Shown here: piece by piece, positions 16,192 through 24,289 of the stretch
Layout of the letters: the number at the start of each line of letters is the position of its first letter
Position numbering within the stretch: the stretch's first letter is position 1
DNA from: Bradyrhizobium vignae
GTDB lineage: Bacteria; Pseudomonadota; Alphaproteobacteria; Rhizobiales; Xanthobacteraceae
DNA length: 64,000 bases
Direction: 5' to 3'
Assembly (NCBI RefSeq): GCF_004114425.1
Contig: NZ_RDQF01000040.1
Location: 1-64,000, forward strand
The notes under the pieces: generated by a model
Told to the model about the DNA's origin: nothing
Database searches by the model: none
What the model saw: the letters and a program-made list of their open reading frames with translations, nothing else
Translations under genes and position numbers: made by a program

Positions 16192-17223
16192 ATGACCGCA
16201 CCGCTCGAATTCGGACTGGATACCTTTGGCGATGTCACCAGAGCCGGCTCCGGCGGCCTGCTTCCGCATGCGCAGGTGATCCGCAACGTCGTCGACGAAG
16301 CGGTGCTGGCCGACGAGCTCGGGCTCGACTTCATCGGCCTCGGCGAGCATCACCGCGCCGATTTCGCGATCTCCTCACCGGAAACCGTGCTCGCGGCGAT
16401 CGCATCGCGCACCAGGCGCATCCATCTCGGCTCGGCCGTGACGGTGCTGTCTTCGGACGATCCCATTCGCGTCTTCCAGCGTTTTGCAACACTGGACGCG
16501 CTCTCGAACGGACGTGCCGAGGTGATCCTCGGCCGCGGCTCCTTCACCGAATCCTTCCCGCTGTTCGGCTTCGACCTGCGCAAATATGAAGAGCTGTTCG
16601 AGGAGAAGCTCGATCTGTTCGCCGCGCTGTTGTCGCAGAAGCCGGTCACCTGGGAAGGCAAGCTGCGTCCGCCGCTGCGGGAGCAGCTGGTCTATCCGCC
16701 GGTCGAGAACGGCACGCTCAAAACCTGGATCGGCGTCGGCGGCAGTCCGCAATCGGTGGTGCGCGCCGCGCATTACGATCTGCCCCTGATGCTCGCGATC
16801 ATCGGCGGCGATCCCGCGCGCTTTGCGCCTTACGTCGATCTCTATCACCGCGCCTTCAAGGAGTTTGGCCGCACTGTGCAGCCGATCGGCGTGCATTCGC
16901 CGGGCTATGTCGCCGAGACCGATGCGCAGGCGCGCGAGGAGCTGTGGCCCGATTACAAGGCCATGCGCGACCGTATCGGCAAGGAGCGCGGCTGGCTGCC
17001 GATGGGACGCGACGAATTCGTCAACGAGGCCGAGCATGGATCGCTCTATGTCGGCTCGCCGGAAACGGTGGCGCGCAAGATCGCGAAGACCGCAAAGGCG
17101 CTCGGGATTTCGCGATTTCAGCTGAAGTACTCGGCGGGACCATTGCCGCACGAGAAGCTGATGCGGAGCATCGAGCTTTATGGACGGAAGGTGGTGCCGA
17201 TGGTGCGGGAGATGATGGGGTAG
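16192..17223 (+). CDS. LLM-class flavin-dependent oxidoreductase
   Basis: A 343-residue luciferase-like TIM-barrel protein of the bacterial-luciferase/alkanal monooxygenase group. Recognisable blocks are GLDFIGLGEHH (about residues 43-53), SAVTVLSSDDPIRVFQRFATLDALS, GRAEVILGRGSF and the C-terminal GSPETVARKI. The start at 16192 is the first Met before the conserved domain; the frame is open upstream to 16105 without a ribosome site. It would use reduced FMN or F420-like flavin on an unknown substrate. It is a single gene downstream of the broken regulator. Confidence 0.87.
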   Translation: MTAPLEFGLDTFGDVTRAGSGGLLPHAQVIRNVVDEAVLADELGLDFIGLGEHHRADFAISSPETVLAAIASRTRRIHLGSAVTVLSSDDPIRVFQRFATLDALSNGRAEVILGRGSFTESFPLFGFDLRKYEELFEEKLDLFAALLSQKPVTWEGKLRPPLREQLVYPPVENGTLKTWIGVGGSPQSVVRAAHYDLPLMLAIIGGDPARFAPYVDLYHRAFKEFGRTVQPIGVHSPGYVAETDAQAREELWPDYKAMRDRIGKERGWLPMGRDEFVNEAEHGSLYVGSPETVARKIAKTAKALGISRFQLKYSAGPLPHEKLMRSIELYGRKVVPMVREMMG

Positions 17224-17246
17224 CGGTTGAGACAGCCTCAGTCCGT

Positions 17247-17330
17247 CTTCGCCCTACGGGCTTCGCCGGACACCACGCTTCGCCTATCGGGTATCACGTG
17301 GCTGCGCCACGCCTAGCCCGAAGGGCGAAG
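17247..17330. repeat. Imperfect inverted repeat abutting tRNA-Tyr
   Basis: CTTCGCCCTACGGGCT (17247-17262) matches the reverse complement of 17315-17330 at 15 of 16 bases. The structure ends two bases before the encoded CCA of tRNA-Tyr. It resembles the dispersed REP-like elements of Bradyrhizobium and could act in 3'-end formation of the tRNA transcript. Confidence 0.5.
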
Positions 17331-17332
17331 CA

Positions 17333-17418
17333 TGGTGGGGGAGGCAGGACTCGAACCTGCGAAGCCATGAGGCGGCTGATTTACAGTCAGCTCCCTTTGC
17401 CACTCGGGACACTCCCCC
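17333..17418 (-). tRNA. tRNA-Tyr(GUA)
   Basis: A class II tRNA of 86 bases on the minus strand. GGGGGAG pairs with CTCCCCC, the anticodon loop is CTGTAAA (anticodon GUA), the long variable arm is CCGCCTCATGGCTTCG and the T loop is GGTTCGAGTCC. CCA is encoded. Confidence 0.96.
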
Positions 17419-17625
17419 GCTCGACGGCAGCACAATCGGGCCGGACCTTGCCGGCGGACCGAAGACGGCCATGGAACGTGAAGGCCGCGACAACCCGGAT
17501 CGGGGCGCGACCGGGCGCGTTTATGGGCGAAGCGGTGGGGCAAAGTCAACCGAGGCAAGCAGCTAAAATCGCCCCCTCAGGCACCGAAATTGCCATATTC
17601 CGGAACCCGTGACAGAAGCGAACCC

Positions 17626-18459
17626 ATGAAGGATCGAAAATTCGGCCCCAAGGGGGCTCGCGGCGGCGCTAAGCCCTTCAGCCGGCCCGGAAAATCACCC
17701 GGCCGGCCGGCTTGGCGCGAGCGTGATTCGCAAGCAGATGGCCCCATCATTCTCTATGGCTGGCACACCGTCACCATGGCACTCGCCAACCCTCGGCGCC
17801 GAATCCGCAAGCTGACGCTGACCGAGAACGCCGCAAGACGACTTGCGGAAGAGAACATCCAGATCCGTGTGGCGCCCGAGATCGTGCGGCCCCAGGAGAT
17901 CGATCGGCTGCTGTCGCCCGACGCCGTGCACCAGGGGCTCTTGGCCGAGGCCGATCCCCTGCCCTCGCCCGATATCGAGACCTTGACGCAGGAGGGCATG
18001 GTGCTGGTGCTCGACCAGATCACCGACCCCCACAATGTCGGCGCCATCCTGCGCTCGGCCGCAGCCTTCGCGGTGAAGGCGATCGTCACCACCGCGCGGC
18101 ACAGCCCGGAAGCGACCGGCGTGCTGGCCAAGGCCGCCTCCGGCGCGCTCGAGCTGGTGCCGATTGTCACGGTGCAAAACCTCGCTCGTGCGCTGACGGC
18201 GCTGAACGAGCGCGGCTTCCAGACCGTCGGCCTCGACAGCGAAGGCAGCGAGGATATCGGCGACGTCGCGCTGCGCGAGCCGCTTGCACTGGTGTTGGGA
18301 GCCGAAGGCAAGGGCCTCAGGCAATTGACCCGCGAGACCTGCAGCGTCGTCGCACGGCTCGACATGCCCGGCGAGATCAAGAGCCTCAACGTCTCGAACG
18401 CCGCGGCGCTCGCGCTCTATGTCGGCGCCAGCCGGCTCGGTTTGATGAAGCGCCAATAG
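17626..18459 (+). CDS. rlmB: 23S rRNA 2'-O-methyltransferase RlmB/TrmH (SPOUT) family
   Basis: A 277-residue SPOUT methyltransferase. The basic N-terminal extension is followed by the SpoU substrate-binding domain (ILYGWHTVTMALANPRR) and the catalytic domain with motif 1 VLVLDQITDPHNVGAILRSA, motif 2 LALVLGAEGKGLRQL and motif 3 IKSLNVSNAAALALY. It is expected to methylate a guanosine ribose in 23S rRNA (G2251 in E. coli numbering). The ATG at 17626 leads directly into the basic tail. A bidirectional terminator follows. Confidence 0.9.
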   Translation: MKDRKFGPKGARGGAKPFSRPGKSPGRPAWRERDSQADGPIILYGWHTVTMALANPRRRIRKLTLTENAARRLAEENIQIRVAPEIVRPQEIDRLLSPDAVHQGLLAEADPLPSPDIETLTQEGMVLVLDQITDPHNVGAILRSAAAFAVKAIVTTARHSPEATGVLAKAASGALELVPIVTVQNLARALTALNERGFQTVGLDSEGSEDIGDVALREPLALVLGAEGKGLRQLTRETCSVVARLDMPGEIKSLNVSNAAALALYVGASRLGLMKRQ

Positions 18460-18465
18460 AACAAA

Positions 18466-18494
18466 ACGCCCGTCCGCATTGCGCAGACGGGCGT
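18466..18494. terminator. Bidirectional terminator hairpin
   Basis: ACGCCCGTC (18466-18474) pairs with GACGGGCGT (18486-18494) between the convergent rlmB and Gly/Tyr-rich protein genes. AAAA precedes it, giving a U run for the minus-strand transcript. Confidence 0.7.
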
Positions 18495-18519
18495 CACGTT
18501 GGCTCTAACCGATCAGAGA

Positions 18520-19032
18520 TCAGTAATAGCGGCGCAGCACGCGGTGACCGCCATAATAGTACGGCGCGTGGCGATGGGCATAGCCGTAACGCGGAGCATG
18601 GCCGTAGTGCACGCGCGGCAGATAGCCGTAGCGCGGGCCATAGCCGTAGCGATACGGACGGAAGTACGGGCGGCGATAGGGATAAGCGGCCGGCGGCGCC
18701 ACCGTAGCAGCACGATAGCCATAGCCATGACCGTAGCCGTAATTGGCAGGCGCGACGACGGCGTCCTCACGGTAGGTCGGATACGGCGCGAAGGCACCCG
18801 GACCGGTATAGGTCGGGCCTTGGTTGACGTAATAATACTGCGTGGTCGGCTCGACGAGACGCTCATAGGCGCCATAGCCATAGCCGTAGCCATACCCGCA
18901 GCAGCCGGTGTTGCAGCCGGTATAGACCGGTGCAATCGGCGCGCACGTGGTGAAGCCGCAGGCCGCGGCGGGCGCGGTGGCGGCAAACATCACGGCGGCT
19001 GCCGCGACCAGTCCCGAAATCATCTGACGCAT
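18520..19032 (-). CDS. Exported Gly/Tyr-rich protein
   Basis: A 170-residue secreted protein. The signal peptide (MRQMISGLVAAAAVMFAATA) ends near AAA before CGFTTC. A short Cys segment (CGFTTCAPIAPVYTGCNTGCC) precedes a low-complexity tail rich in Gly, Tyr, Arg, Pro and His in GYG and RYGY repeats. An AGGAGAG site precedes the ATG. It lies 43 bases after the gene at 19076-19558 and is probably co-transcribed. Such proteins are common in Bradyrhizobium envelopes; no function is established. Confidence 0.75.
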   Translation of the reverse strand: MRQMISGLVAAAAVMFAATAPAAACGFTTCAPIAPVYTGCNTGCCGYGYGYGYGAYERLVEPTTQYYYVNQGPTYTGPGAFAPYPTYREDAVVAPANYGYGHGYGYRAATVAPPAAYPYRRPYFRPYRYGYGPRYGYLPRVHYGHAPRYGYAHRHAPYYYGGHRVLRRYY

Positions 19033-19075
19033 TACTCTCTCCTGTTGATTTCCGTTTTTTGGATTTTCACGTTTC

Positions 19076-19558
19076 TCAACCCGGCGGCTTGCCGGGTATC
19101 TCCGTATGCGGCCGCAGCCGAGGGGGCCGAGGACGGTCGTTGATCTCGGGCGCATAGATCACGGGCGGCGGATCGACGGGCACGTCCATCTGCGGCGGCA
19201 AGGGCGCGGACGACGCGCCCCAACTCTGGTGGTAGCTCTCGGCGGGCGCCGGCAATTTGCGGTTCGCGGGCGGCTCGACCTCGAGCCGGCCGTAGCCCGG
19301 CCGCAGACCCAGCGTCGGATAATAGTGGCCGACGTCGTCGGGCTGCCGCTCGGCGATGTAGCGTCCACCATAGATTGTGGGCTGTACTTGCTGGTTCTTG
19401 CCGAGGCCCCAGACACCTTCGACCACGCTATAGGACGCGTCGATGTTGTTGATGATGATCGGCACGCCGGGACGGCCCGGGACGACGATCTCGAAGCCGC
19501 CGGCCAACGCCGTCGCAGGCATTCCGATCAGAAAGGCGGCGAGCGCGACAGCGCGCAT
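19076..19558 (-). CDS. Exported proline-rich hypothetical protein
   Basis: A 160-residue protein with a clear signal peptide (MRAVALAAFLIGMPATALA) followed by GGFEIVVPGRPGVPIIINN, a central IYGGRYIAE region and a proline-rich C terminus (PLPPQMDVPVDPPPVIYAPE). I chose the ATG at 19558 because the signal peptide starts there; the frame is open to 19666. It is probably an envelope protein. Family unknown. Confidence 0.7.
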   Translation of the reverse strand: MRAVALAAFLIGMPATALAGGFEIVVPGRPGVPIIINNIDASYSVVEGVWGLGKNQQVQPTIYGGRYIAERQPDDVGHYYPTLGLRPGYGRLEVEPPANRKLPAPAESYHQSWGASSAPLPPQMDVPVDPPPVIYAPEINDRPRPPRLRPHTEIPGKPPG

Positions 19559-19840
19559 GAGGAGACCCCGGTTATCCGGGTACAACCTAACCGATCGCGG
19601 CGCCGAGAGGGTTAAGGCCAGCTCACCAAATTCCGGTAAGCCTAACGTGCAAGGATTGCGCGACACTCAATGCTGAAGAGCGAACTAGCGAAGCGTTAAC
19701 GGCGCGGGATTCCGCCGCCGGAACGGCGCCTTTGTGCTCACATCCGTTTGACTGTTCGCCGGCGAAAATCCCACGGTTGCACCGGAACGTCCTGCGCCGT
19801 CAGCGTTTAGTTCCCGTCAACAAAATGGGAGCGAAGAACC

Positions 19841-20302
19841 ATGAACATCAAGCTTCTCGGGGCCACCGCGATTGCAGCGACCATGCTGGCAGGCTCTGCC
19901 ATGGCGCAGGCGGTCGTCACCAATCCGGGCCGCTGCTCGGCGCAATTCCCCAACGCCAATTGCCAGAACCTCGGCCCCGGAAATCCGTACACCGATAGCG
20001 GATACCGTCATCGCCGCACGTCCTATCGTCAGACCCGGGCCGACTGGAATAACGATTGGAACAGGAGCCGCACCGGCTTCTGGCCCACCGACGTCGCGGC
20101 CGGCGTCGCCGGCGCCGCGATCGGCACTGCCGGCGCGATTGCCACCGCCCCGTTCCGCGCCTGGGACAATTCCTACGCCTATGACCGCGGTTGGGACAAT
20201 CGCGGCTGGGACACCCGCACCTACGCCCAGCGCAACGGCTTCGTCTGTACGCCCGGCACTTACTTCAAGGGCGAAGACGGCCGCCGGCACATGTGCCAGT
20301 AA
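19841..20302 (+). CDS. Exported hypothetical protein
   Basis: A 153-residue secreted protein. The signal peptide MNIKLLGATAIAATMLAGSAMA is followed by AQAVVTNPGRC. The mature part is Trp/Asn/Arg rich, with a glycine-alanine helix (AAGVAGAAIGTAGAIATAP, possibly membrane-inserting) and a C-terminal CTPGTYFKGEDGRRHMC motif seen in other small rhizobial exported proteins. A terminator follows. Role unknown. Confidence 0.7.
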   Translation: MNIKLLGATAIAATMLAGSAMAQAVVTNPGRCSAQFPNANCQNLGPGNPYTDSGYRHRRTSYRQTRADWNNDWNRSRTGFWPTDVAAGVAGAAIGTAGAIATAPFRAWDNSYAYDRGWDNRGWDTRTYAQRNGFVCTPGTYFKGEDGRRHMCQ

Positions 20303-20344
20303 GGCGGTTTGAGCCGAACGCCACAGATTGGGCGGCGACACGGA

Positions 20345-20373
20345 TCAGGCGGCTCCTCCTCGGGGCCGCCTGA
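20345..20373 (+). terminator. Rho-independent terminator
   Basis: TCAGGCGGC (20345-20353) pairs with GCCGCCTGA (20365-20373), followed by TTT. It ends the transcript of the exported-protein gene at 19841-20302. Confidence 0.7.
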
Positions 20374-20490
20374 TTTCATGCCTGCGACCACGATCGCGGG
20401 TTCTGGCACTTTCCAATCAAGTCTGGTATTGCGGCGCGCACGGGCAGACGGCTCTGGGTAGGCCGAGCCCTGCCCCGCATCTTGGGCGTC

Positions 20491-20565
20491 GCCGGCTTAG
20501 CTCAGCGGTAGAGCAGCGGTTTTGTAAACCGAAGGTCGGGGGTTCAATCCCCTCAGCCGGCACCA
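20491..20565 (+). tRNA. tRNA-Thr(UGU), integration target
   Basis: A 75-base tRNA. GCCGGCT pairs with AGCCGGC, the anticodon loop is TTTGTAA (anticodon UGU), the T loop is GGTTCAATCC, and CCA is encoded. Its last 19 bases are repeated at 35302-35320, marking it as the attachment site of the element that follows. Confidence 0.97.
20547..20565 (+). repeat. attL core, 19 bp
   Basis: This 19-base sequence forms the 3' end of tRNA-Thr and is identical to 35302-35320. Integration left the tRNA gene complete. Confidence 0.9.
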
Positions 20566-20650
20566 ATTGACTATCCTCCATCCTCCGCTATTGTCCGTCT
20601 CGGCGCATAAACCCGCGGAAAACAATGACTTTCTTGTACGTCATGGACCG

Positions 20651-20726
20651 TTGGCATCTGCTGGTATCCGCGCATTTTGTTGGTATCTCTGTTGGTACCT
20701 GCGGTCTCAGGCAAAGGAGATACCAA
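20651..20726. promoter_or_regulatory. Integrase arm-type sites at attL
   Basis: TTGGCATC (20651), CTGGTATC (20661), TTGGTATC (20680) and TTGGTACC (20692) are in direct order, and an inverted GATACCAA is at 20719. The same octamer recurs at the attR end. The cluster lies between the att core and the integrase start, where arm sites of tRNA-specific tyrosine integrases are usually found, and may also overlap the integrase promoter. Confidence 0.6.
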
Positions 20727-20765
20727 CAGACGTTCGGGAAACGAGAAAAATCGAGGGGGTGAGCG

Positions 20766-22133
20766 GTGGCACTGACGGACGCAGCTTGTCGAGCTGCCAA
20801 AAAGGCCGACAAGCCGTACAAGTTGAGCGATAGCGGCGGCCTCTATCTGCTGGTCGAGACAGGCGGATCGCGGCTCTGGCGACAGGCGTACCGCTTCGCC
20901 GGCAAGCAGAAGACGATATCCTTGGGTGTCTATCCGCACATTGGTCTCGCGGCGGCGCGCGATGCGCGCGACGCCAACAAGCGCCTTTTAGCGGCGGGGA
21001 TTGATCCATCTGAAAAGCGGAAGGTCGATAAGCAGGCCGCAGCCGTCGCGCACCTGACAACGTTTGACCGCATCGCTGACGATTGGCTCGAGGATCAGCG
21101 CAGCCTTACCGGCGGACTGGACGCGCCCAAAGACCAGCGCAAGAAGTCGCCGGAGACGATCGAAAAATTGGATTGGTTGCTTTCGCTGGTTCGGCCCCAG
21201 CTCGGTAAGCTGGATGCGCGCACCTTGACCACCGCGCAGATTGTCGACGCGCTGGATCGTATCGGTGCGCGCGGTCAACGTGACACAGCCCACCGATGTC
21301 GCGCGACGGTCAGCCGCGTGCTTGCCCGTGCAGCCAGGCGCGGCGCCATCCCGGTCAACCCGCTGGGCGATACCAGAAACGGCGACATCACGATTAGAGG
21401 TGCCAAGGCGGTGCAGCACCACGCCAGCGTCACGGATGCTCGTGATGGCGACCGCGACGGAGACGCGGCGCGGCGCTTTGGCAAGCTCCTTCGCGATGTG
21501 CGCGGCTACCACGGCGCCTCGCAAACCCGCCTTGCGCTCGAATTGCTCGCGCTGACCGGATTGCGGCCGGGCGAACTAAGGCGATTGCGCTGGTCTTGGA
21601 TCGACGCTGACGGCGCCGAGCCGGTCGTCACGTTGCCACCCTCGCTCATGAAGATGCGCAAGAGCCACACGGTTTACCTCAGCCGGCAGGCAGTGGCATT
21701 GCTGCAAGAGCTTCGGCAACTCACCGGCTGGACGGCCGAAAGCGCTGAGCGCCTGGCCGCCGGCGCTGATTTCCTATTCCCATGCCAGCAACCGCGCCGC
21801 ACCGTGGGGAAGGACGGGCAGCCGGTGAAGCGATCACGCTACCGCCCGCTATCGGAGAGCGCGATGAATTCGGCGCTGCGGCGGCTCGGCTATTCGAACA
21901 GCGATCACGTGGGTCACGGCTTCCGCAGCGCGTTCTCGACATTGGCAAATGACGCCCACGCCGCTCGCGCTGACGTTATCGAGACTGCTCTAAATCACAT
22001 GGATGAGGATGCTGTGCGCGGCACGTACAACGATGCGGCGTACCACGAGCAGCGGCGCAGGTTGTCTCAATGGTGGGCCGACTATCTCGATGAGCTCCGC
22101 GGGTTCGGCCGCGTGGTGAAGTTGAGAGCTTGA
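20766..22133 (+). CDS. Tyrosine-recombinase integrase (P4-like, DUF4102 N-terminal arm domain)
   Basis: A 455-residue site-specific recombinase. Residues 1-90 form the arm-binding domain (LSDSGGLYLLVE, YRFAGKQKTISLGVYPHIGLAAARDA). The catalytic domain has Arg about 267 (TGLRPGELRRLRW), a Lys in MKMRKSHTVYL, HGFR about 384-387, His about 411 (ALNHMDEDAVRGTYN) and the nucleophile Tyr about 421. All active-site residues are present, so it should be functional. An Asp-rich insert (DARDGDRDGD) precedes the catalytic domain. The GTG start follows GAGGGGGTGA. It recombines the 19-bp att cores. Confidence 0.95.
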   Translation: MALTDAACRAAKKADKPYKLSDSGGLYLLVETGGSRLWRQAYRFAGKQKTISLGVYPHIGLAAARDARDANKRLLAAGIDPSEKRKVDKQAAAVAHLTTFDRIADDWLEDQRSLTGGLDAPKDQRKKSPETIEKLDWLLSLVRPQLGKLDARTLTTAQIVDALDRIGARGQRDTAHRCRATVSRVLARAARRGAIPVNPLGDTRNGDITIRGAKAVQHHASVTDARDGDRDGDAARRFGKLLRDVRGYHGASQTRLALELLALTGLRPGELRRLRWSWIDADGAEPVVTLPPSLMKMRKSHTVYLSRQAVALLQELRQLTGWTAESAERLAAGADFLFPCQQPRRTVGKDGQPVKRSRYRPLSESAMNSALRRLGYSNSDHVGHGFRSAFSTLANDAHAARADVIETALNHMDEDAVRGTYNDAAYHEQRRRLSQWWADYLDELRGFGRVVKLRA

Positions 22134-22140
22134 ACAACAT

Positions 22141-22174
22141 GCCCCAGCCGAGCGCGGCAACGCCCGGCTGGGGC
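22141..22174 (+). terminator. Strong hairpin after the integrase gene
   Basis: GCCCCAGCCG (22141-22150) pairs perfectly with CGGCTGGGGC (22165-22174), eight bases after the integrase stop. No U run follows, so it is a weak intrinsic terminator or an RNA-stabilising stem. Confidence 0.55.
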
Positions 22175-22208
22175 TAACCACCAATCCGCACGTAGGAGGT
22201 GCGATCCA

Positions 22209-22994
22209 GTGGAAACGTTCGACCCTCATTACTTGGATTTCAGTGCTGTGAAAGCAAGACTGTCACCTGGATGGCCTGCCAATTCGCTTCCGGCGAATTG
22301 GAGACCTTGGAAACAGCCTCGTCGCCCGCTCCCAATCGATCTGTTCATGACGGAGATATTGCAGCGTCGCCGCGCTCCAATGATCCACGAACCGGACGAA
22401 CTCCGAAGACGTCATCACCTAGGAGAGTGTCCATACGCGATGGCTCGCGCCGGCGTTGCCCGGGCTGCCTTCTTTGCTCTCCATCGATCCGATGTGGAGC
22501 AGGTTCGGACGAGCGCGACAGCGGCCATGAAGCGGTTCGCCAAGAAAGCGGAGGAGTTGTGCGACCAGATTGCCGAGGCGGCTAGAGAGCTCGACTTGAT
22601 CGCGACTGCTCAAGAACACGCATATGAGCCCGAGCTTGAAGGCGTTCCTCTCCTCCGAGAAATGGACCGGCTTCTGAGAGCGCACTCCGCAGTCGAGAAT
22701 TTGCGAGCGCCGCTCACCCGTCTTTACCTTCAACGATCTCAAAACGCGGGCGACATTTGGCGCATCAGCTTCGCCTCCTCCCTGTTCAGAACGTGGTGGC
22801 AGCTGACTGCTCGCGATCCGAGCACAACGAAACCGTTCACCAGCTTTCTAGACGCCGCTTGGCAGAGCCTTTCGGCTGATGAGCTACCCTTCGTGAAAAG
22901 TTGGGAGAGTGCTATCGAGACGGCACGCGCTCGTGCTCGGAATGAAAACCCCGGTGAAGCTCCTTGGCGCATCGACGAAAAGTCCTCTCTCTGA
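22209..22994 (+). CDS. Hypothetical protein of the tRNA-Thr element
   Basis: A 261-residue cytoplasmic protein without a recognised domain. The middle part (about 95-160) is helical with AMKRFAKKAEELCDQIAEAAREL, coiled-coil-like; the C-terminal part has a WRISFASSLFRTWWQLTARD segment. The GTG start at 22209 follows an extended site AGGAGGTGCGATCCA, close to the 16S tail complement seen before the small ORF at 6403. A terminator-like hairpin follows at 23003-23032. Function unknown. Confidence 0.7.
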   Translation: METFDPHYLDFSAVKARLSPGWPANSLPANWRPWKQPRRPLPIDLFMTEILQRRRAPMIHEPDELRRRHHLGECPYAMARAGVARAAFFALHRSDVEQVRTSATAAMKRFAKKAEELCDQIAEAARELDLIATAQEHAYEPELEGVPLLREMDRLLRAHSAVENLRAPLTRLYLQRSQNAGDIWRISFASSLFRTWWQLTARDPSTTKPFTSFLDAAWQSLSADELPFVKSWESAIETARARARNENPGEAPWRIDEKSSL

Positions 22995-23000
22995 AAATAG

Positions 23001-23035
23001 GGAGACCCCCTCCCGGAATTTCATGGGGGTCTTCC
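23001..23035 (+). terminator. Terminator hairpin after the gene at 22209-22994
   Basis: AGACCCCC (23003-23010) pairs with GGGGGTCT (23025-23032), followed by TCCGTTTG. It lies eight bases beyond the stop codon. Confidence 0.6.
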
Positions 23036-23094
23036 GTTTGTCGAAAGGCGCTATCCGTCTAAGTCCGTGCTCATCGTTATCGATGGAGCGGAAT

Positions 23095-23316
23095 ATGGAC
23101 GACGGTTTCGAGCGATGGGTCAAAGCGTACGGGGTCACCCCAGCTAACTCGCCAAAACGCGCTTGTGAGCTGCTCGGCTGCGGGCACGACTATTTCTACA
23201 AGCTGGTGAAGCTCGGCAAGATCACCATCAGGAAGATGGGCACCAAGAGCGTCGTCACTGGTGAGAACATCTACCAGGTGCTGCGGGAGCTTCCAGAGGC
23301 CGATCGCGCCGCCTGA
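23095..23316 (+). CDS. Small helix-turn-helix protein, AlpA/excisionase-like
   Basis: A 73-residue protein MDDGFERWVKAYGV. A short winged-helix core, SPKRACELLGCGHDYFYKLVKLGKITIRKMG (about residues 22-52), matches the MerR-like fold of excisionases and AlpA regulators, followed by TGENIYQVLREL. The ATG at 23095 has GGAG seven bases ahead; the frame is open upstream. In an integrated element such a protein usually directs excision or activates the integrase or late genes. Confidence 0.65.
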   Translation: MDDGFERWVKAYGVTPANSPKRACELLGCGHDYFYKLVKLGKITIRKMGTKSVVTGENIYQVLRELPEADRAA

Positions 23317-23407
23317 GCCCTTTCATTCATCACCCTTGCAGCCGCGCCCGTCGCAGTCTCCGGGCGCTGGCGCAACCGCTGCCGGCCGGACGTACGCCGG
23401 CGGCACA

Positions 23408-23443
23408 GCGCCCCCAGGTCCGTGCTCCGGTGCCTGGGGGCGC
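23408..23443 (+). promoter_or_regulatory. 11-bp perfect stem-loop in a small-gene leader
   Basis: GCGCCCCCAGG (23408-23418) pairs exactly with CCTGGGGGCGC (23433-23443), with a 14-base loop. It lies 30 bases before the next gene and has no T run, so it may be an attenuator, a processing site or a protein-binding element. A second shorter GC stem (GCTGCCGGC/GCCGGCGGC) precedes it. Confidence 0.5.
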
Positions 23444-23473
23444 ATCCCCTTCACCAGGATCGAGGATCCCGAG

Positions 23474-23719
23474 ATGAGTGAACGCTCTCCCTCCCCTTAC
23501 GCACGGGCTGGCAAGCTGATCAGCCTCGTGCACGACCTTCACGGCTTTTGCAAACAGCACCAGCACGGCGACATGTCCGGCGGCATGACTTACGACGAGC
23601 TCTTCCAGATCGAGCACCAGCTCGCCGAGGCGCTTAGCTGGGTCCAGCAACTCGGAGCGAGCCGCGCGCCGAAAGCGCGCGCGGCCGAGCCGGAGCCCGT
23701 TGATGAAGAGGTGTTCTGA
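23474..23719 (+). CDS. Small hypothetical protein
   Basis: An 81-residue acidic protein, MSERSPSPYARAGKLIS, mainly helical (YDELFQIEHQLAEALSWVQQL) with a charged Pro/Glu tail. The ATG at 23474 follows GAGGATCCCGAG. It heads a run of closely packed genes (23474-25059), three joins of which overlap or nearly touch. Family unknown. Confidence 0.6.
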   Translation: MSERSPSPYARAGKLISLVHDLHGFCKQHQHGDMSGGMTYDELFQIEHQLAEALSWVQQLGASRAPKARAAEPEPVDEEVF

Positions 23720-23726
23720 GGGCGCG

Positions 23727-23978
23727 ATGGCAGAGATCATCCATGCCTTCGCGCATCACCAGAACCGCACGATGGTCAACAATGTCGCACGCATGATGGT
23801 GGCATCGGGCTCCGACAGCTGCGCTGAGGCAGAGCTCGTCTTCAACCTGAACGTCATCTGGGACGTGCTCGAAGCCCGCGGCCTGGCCGAGGAGGTTATC
23901 GAAGCGGAGTGCCACCTGTTCTGCCGAGCGGCGTGGCAACGATATGACGAACTGATCGTAGGAGCCGGGGCAGCATGA
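23727..23978 (+). CDS. Small hypothetical protein
   Basis: An 83-residue protein with two helical blocks (AEIIHAFAHHQNRTMVNNVA; WDVLEARGLAEEVIEAECHL) and Cys/His residues without a metal pattern. The start at 23727 follows GAGGGCG seven bases after the previous stop. Its stop overlaps the next start (ATGA). Confidence 0.6.
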   Translation: MAEIIHAFAHHQNRTMVNNVARMMVASGSDSCAEAELVFNLNVIWDVLEARGLAEEVIEAECHLFCRAAWQRYDELIVGAGAA

Positions 23979-24289
23979 AGAACAAATCGAAGTTGATCCA
24001 GATCGCGACCGCCGCTCGCACAGAAGGTCCGGAGCCGACACGGGCGCGCTGGCGCGCGCCGGTGCTGCTCTTCCATCCTATCCGGCCGCAGTCTTACGTC
24101 GACCGGATGGCCCGGATCGTCGTCAACGCCGCCACTGCTGAATTCGGTGAAGAGATCCTGCGGCGCGACATGCAGCACATCGAACGTAGCCTGGTCGACG
24201 CCGGGGCCGACGCCGCTCTGGTGAAGCGCGAGGTCCGTGCGCTCGAGGCGTCGATCCGGCGCGCGATCTGGGAGCGGGTTCTCGGATGA
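23975..24289 (+). CDS. Small hypothetical protein, resembles DUF6074-type proteins
   Basis: A 104-residue protein. The C-terminal half follows the pattern of small rhizobial proteins with RMARIVVNAATAEFGEEIL and ALVKREVRALEASIRRAIW, similar to the layout of DUF6074. The resemblance is from memory of the pattern, not a search. Its start overlaps the preceding stop and its stop overlaps the next start, so translation is coupled on both sides. Confidence 0.6.
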   Translation: MKNKSKLIQIATAARTEGPEPTRARWRAPVLLFHPIRPQSYVDRMARIVVNAATAEFGEEILRRDMQHIERSLVDAGADAALVKREVRALEASIRRAIWERVLG

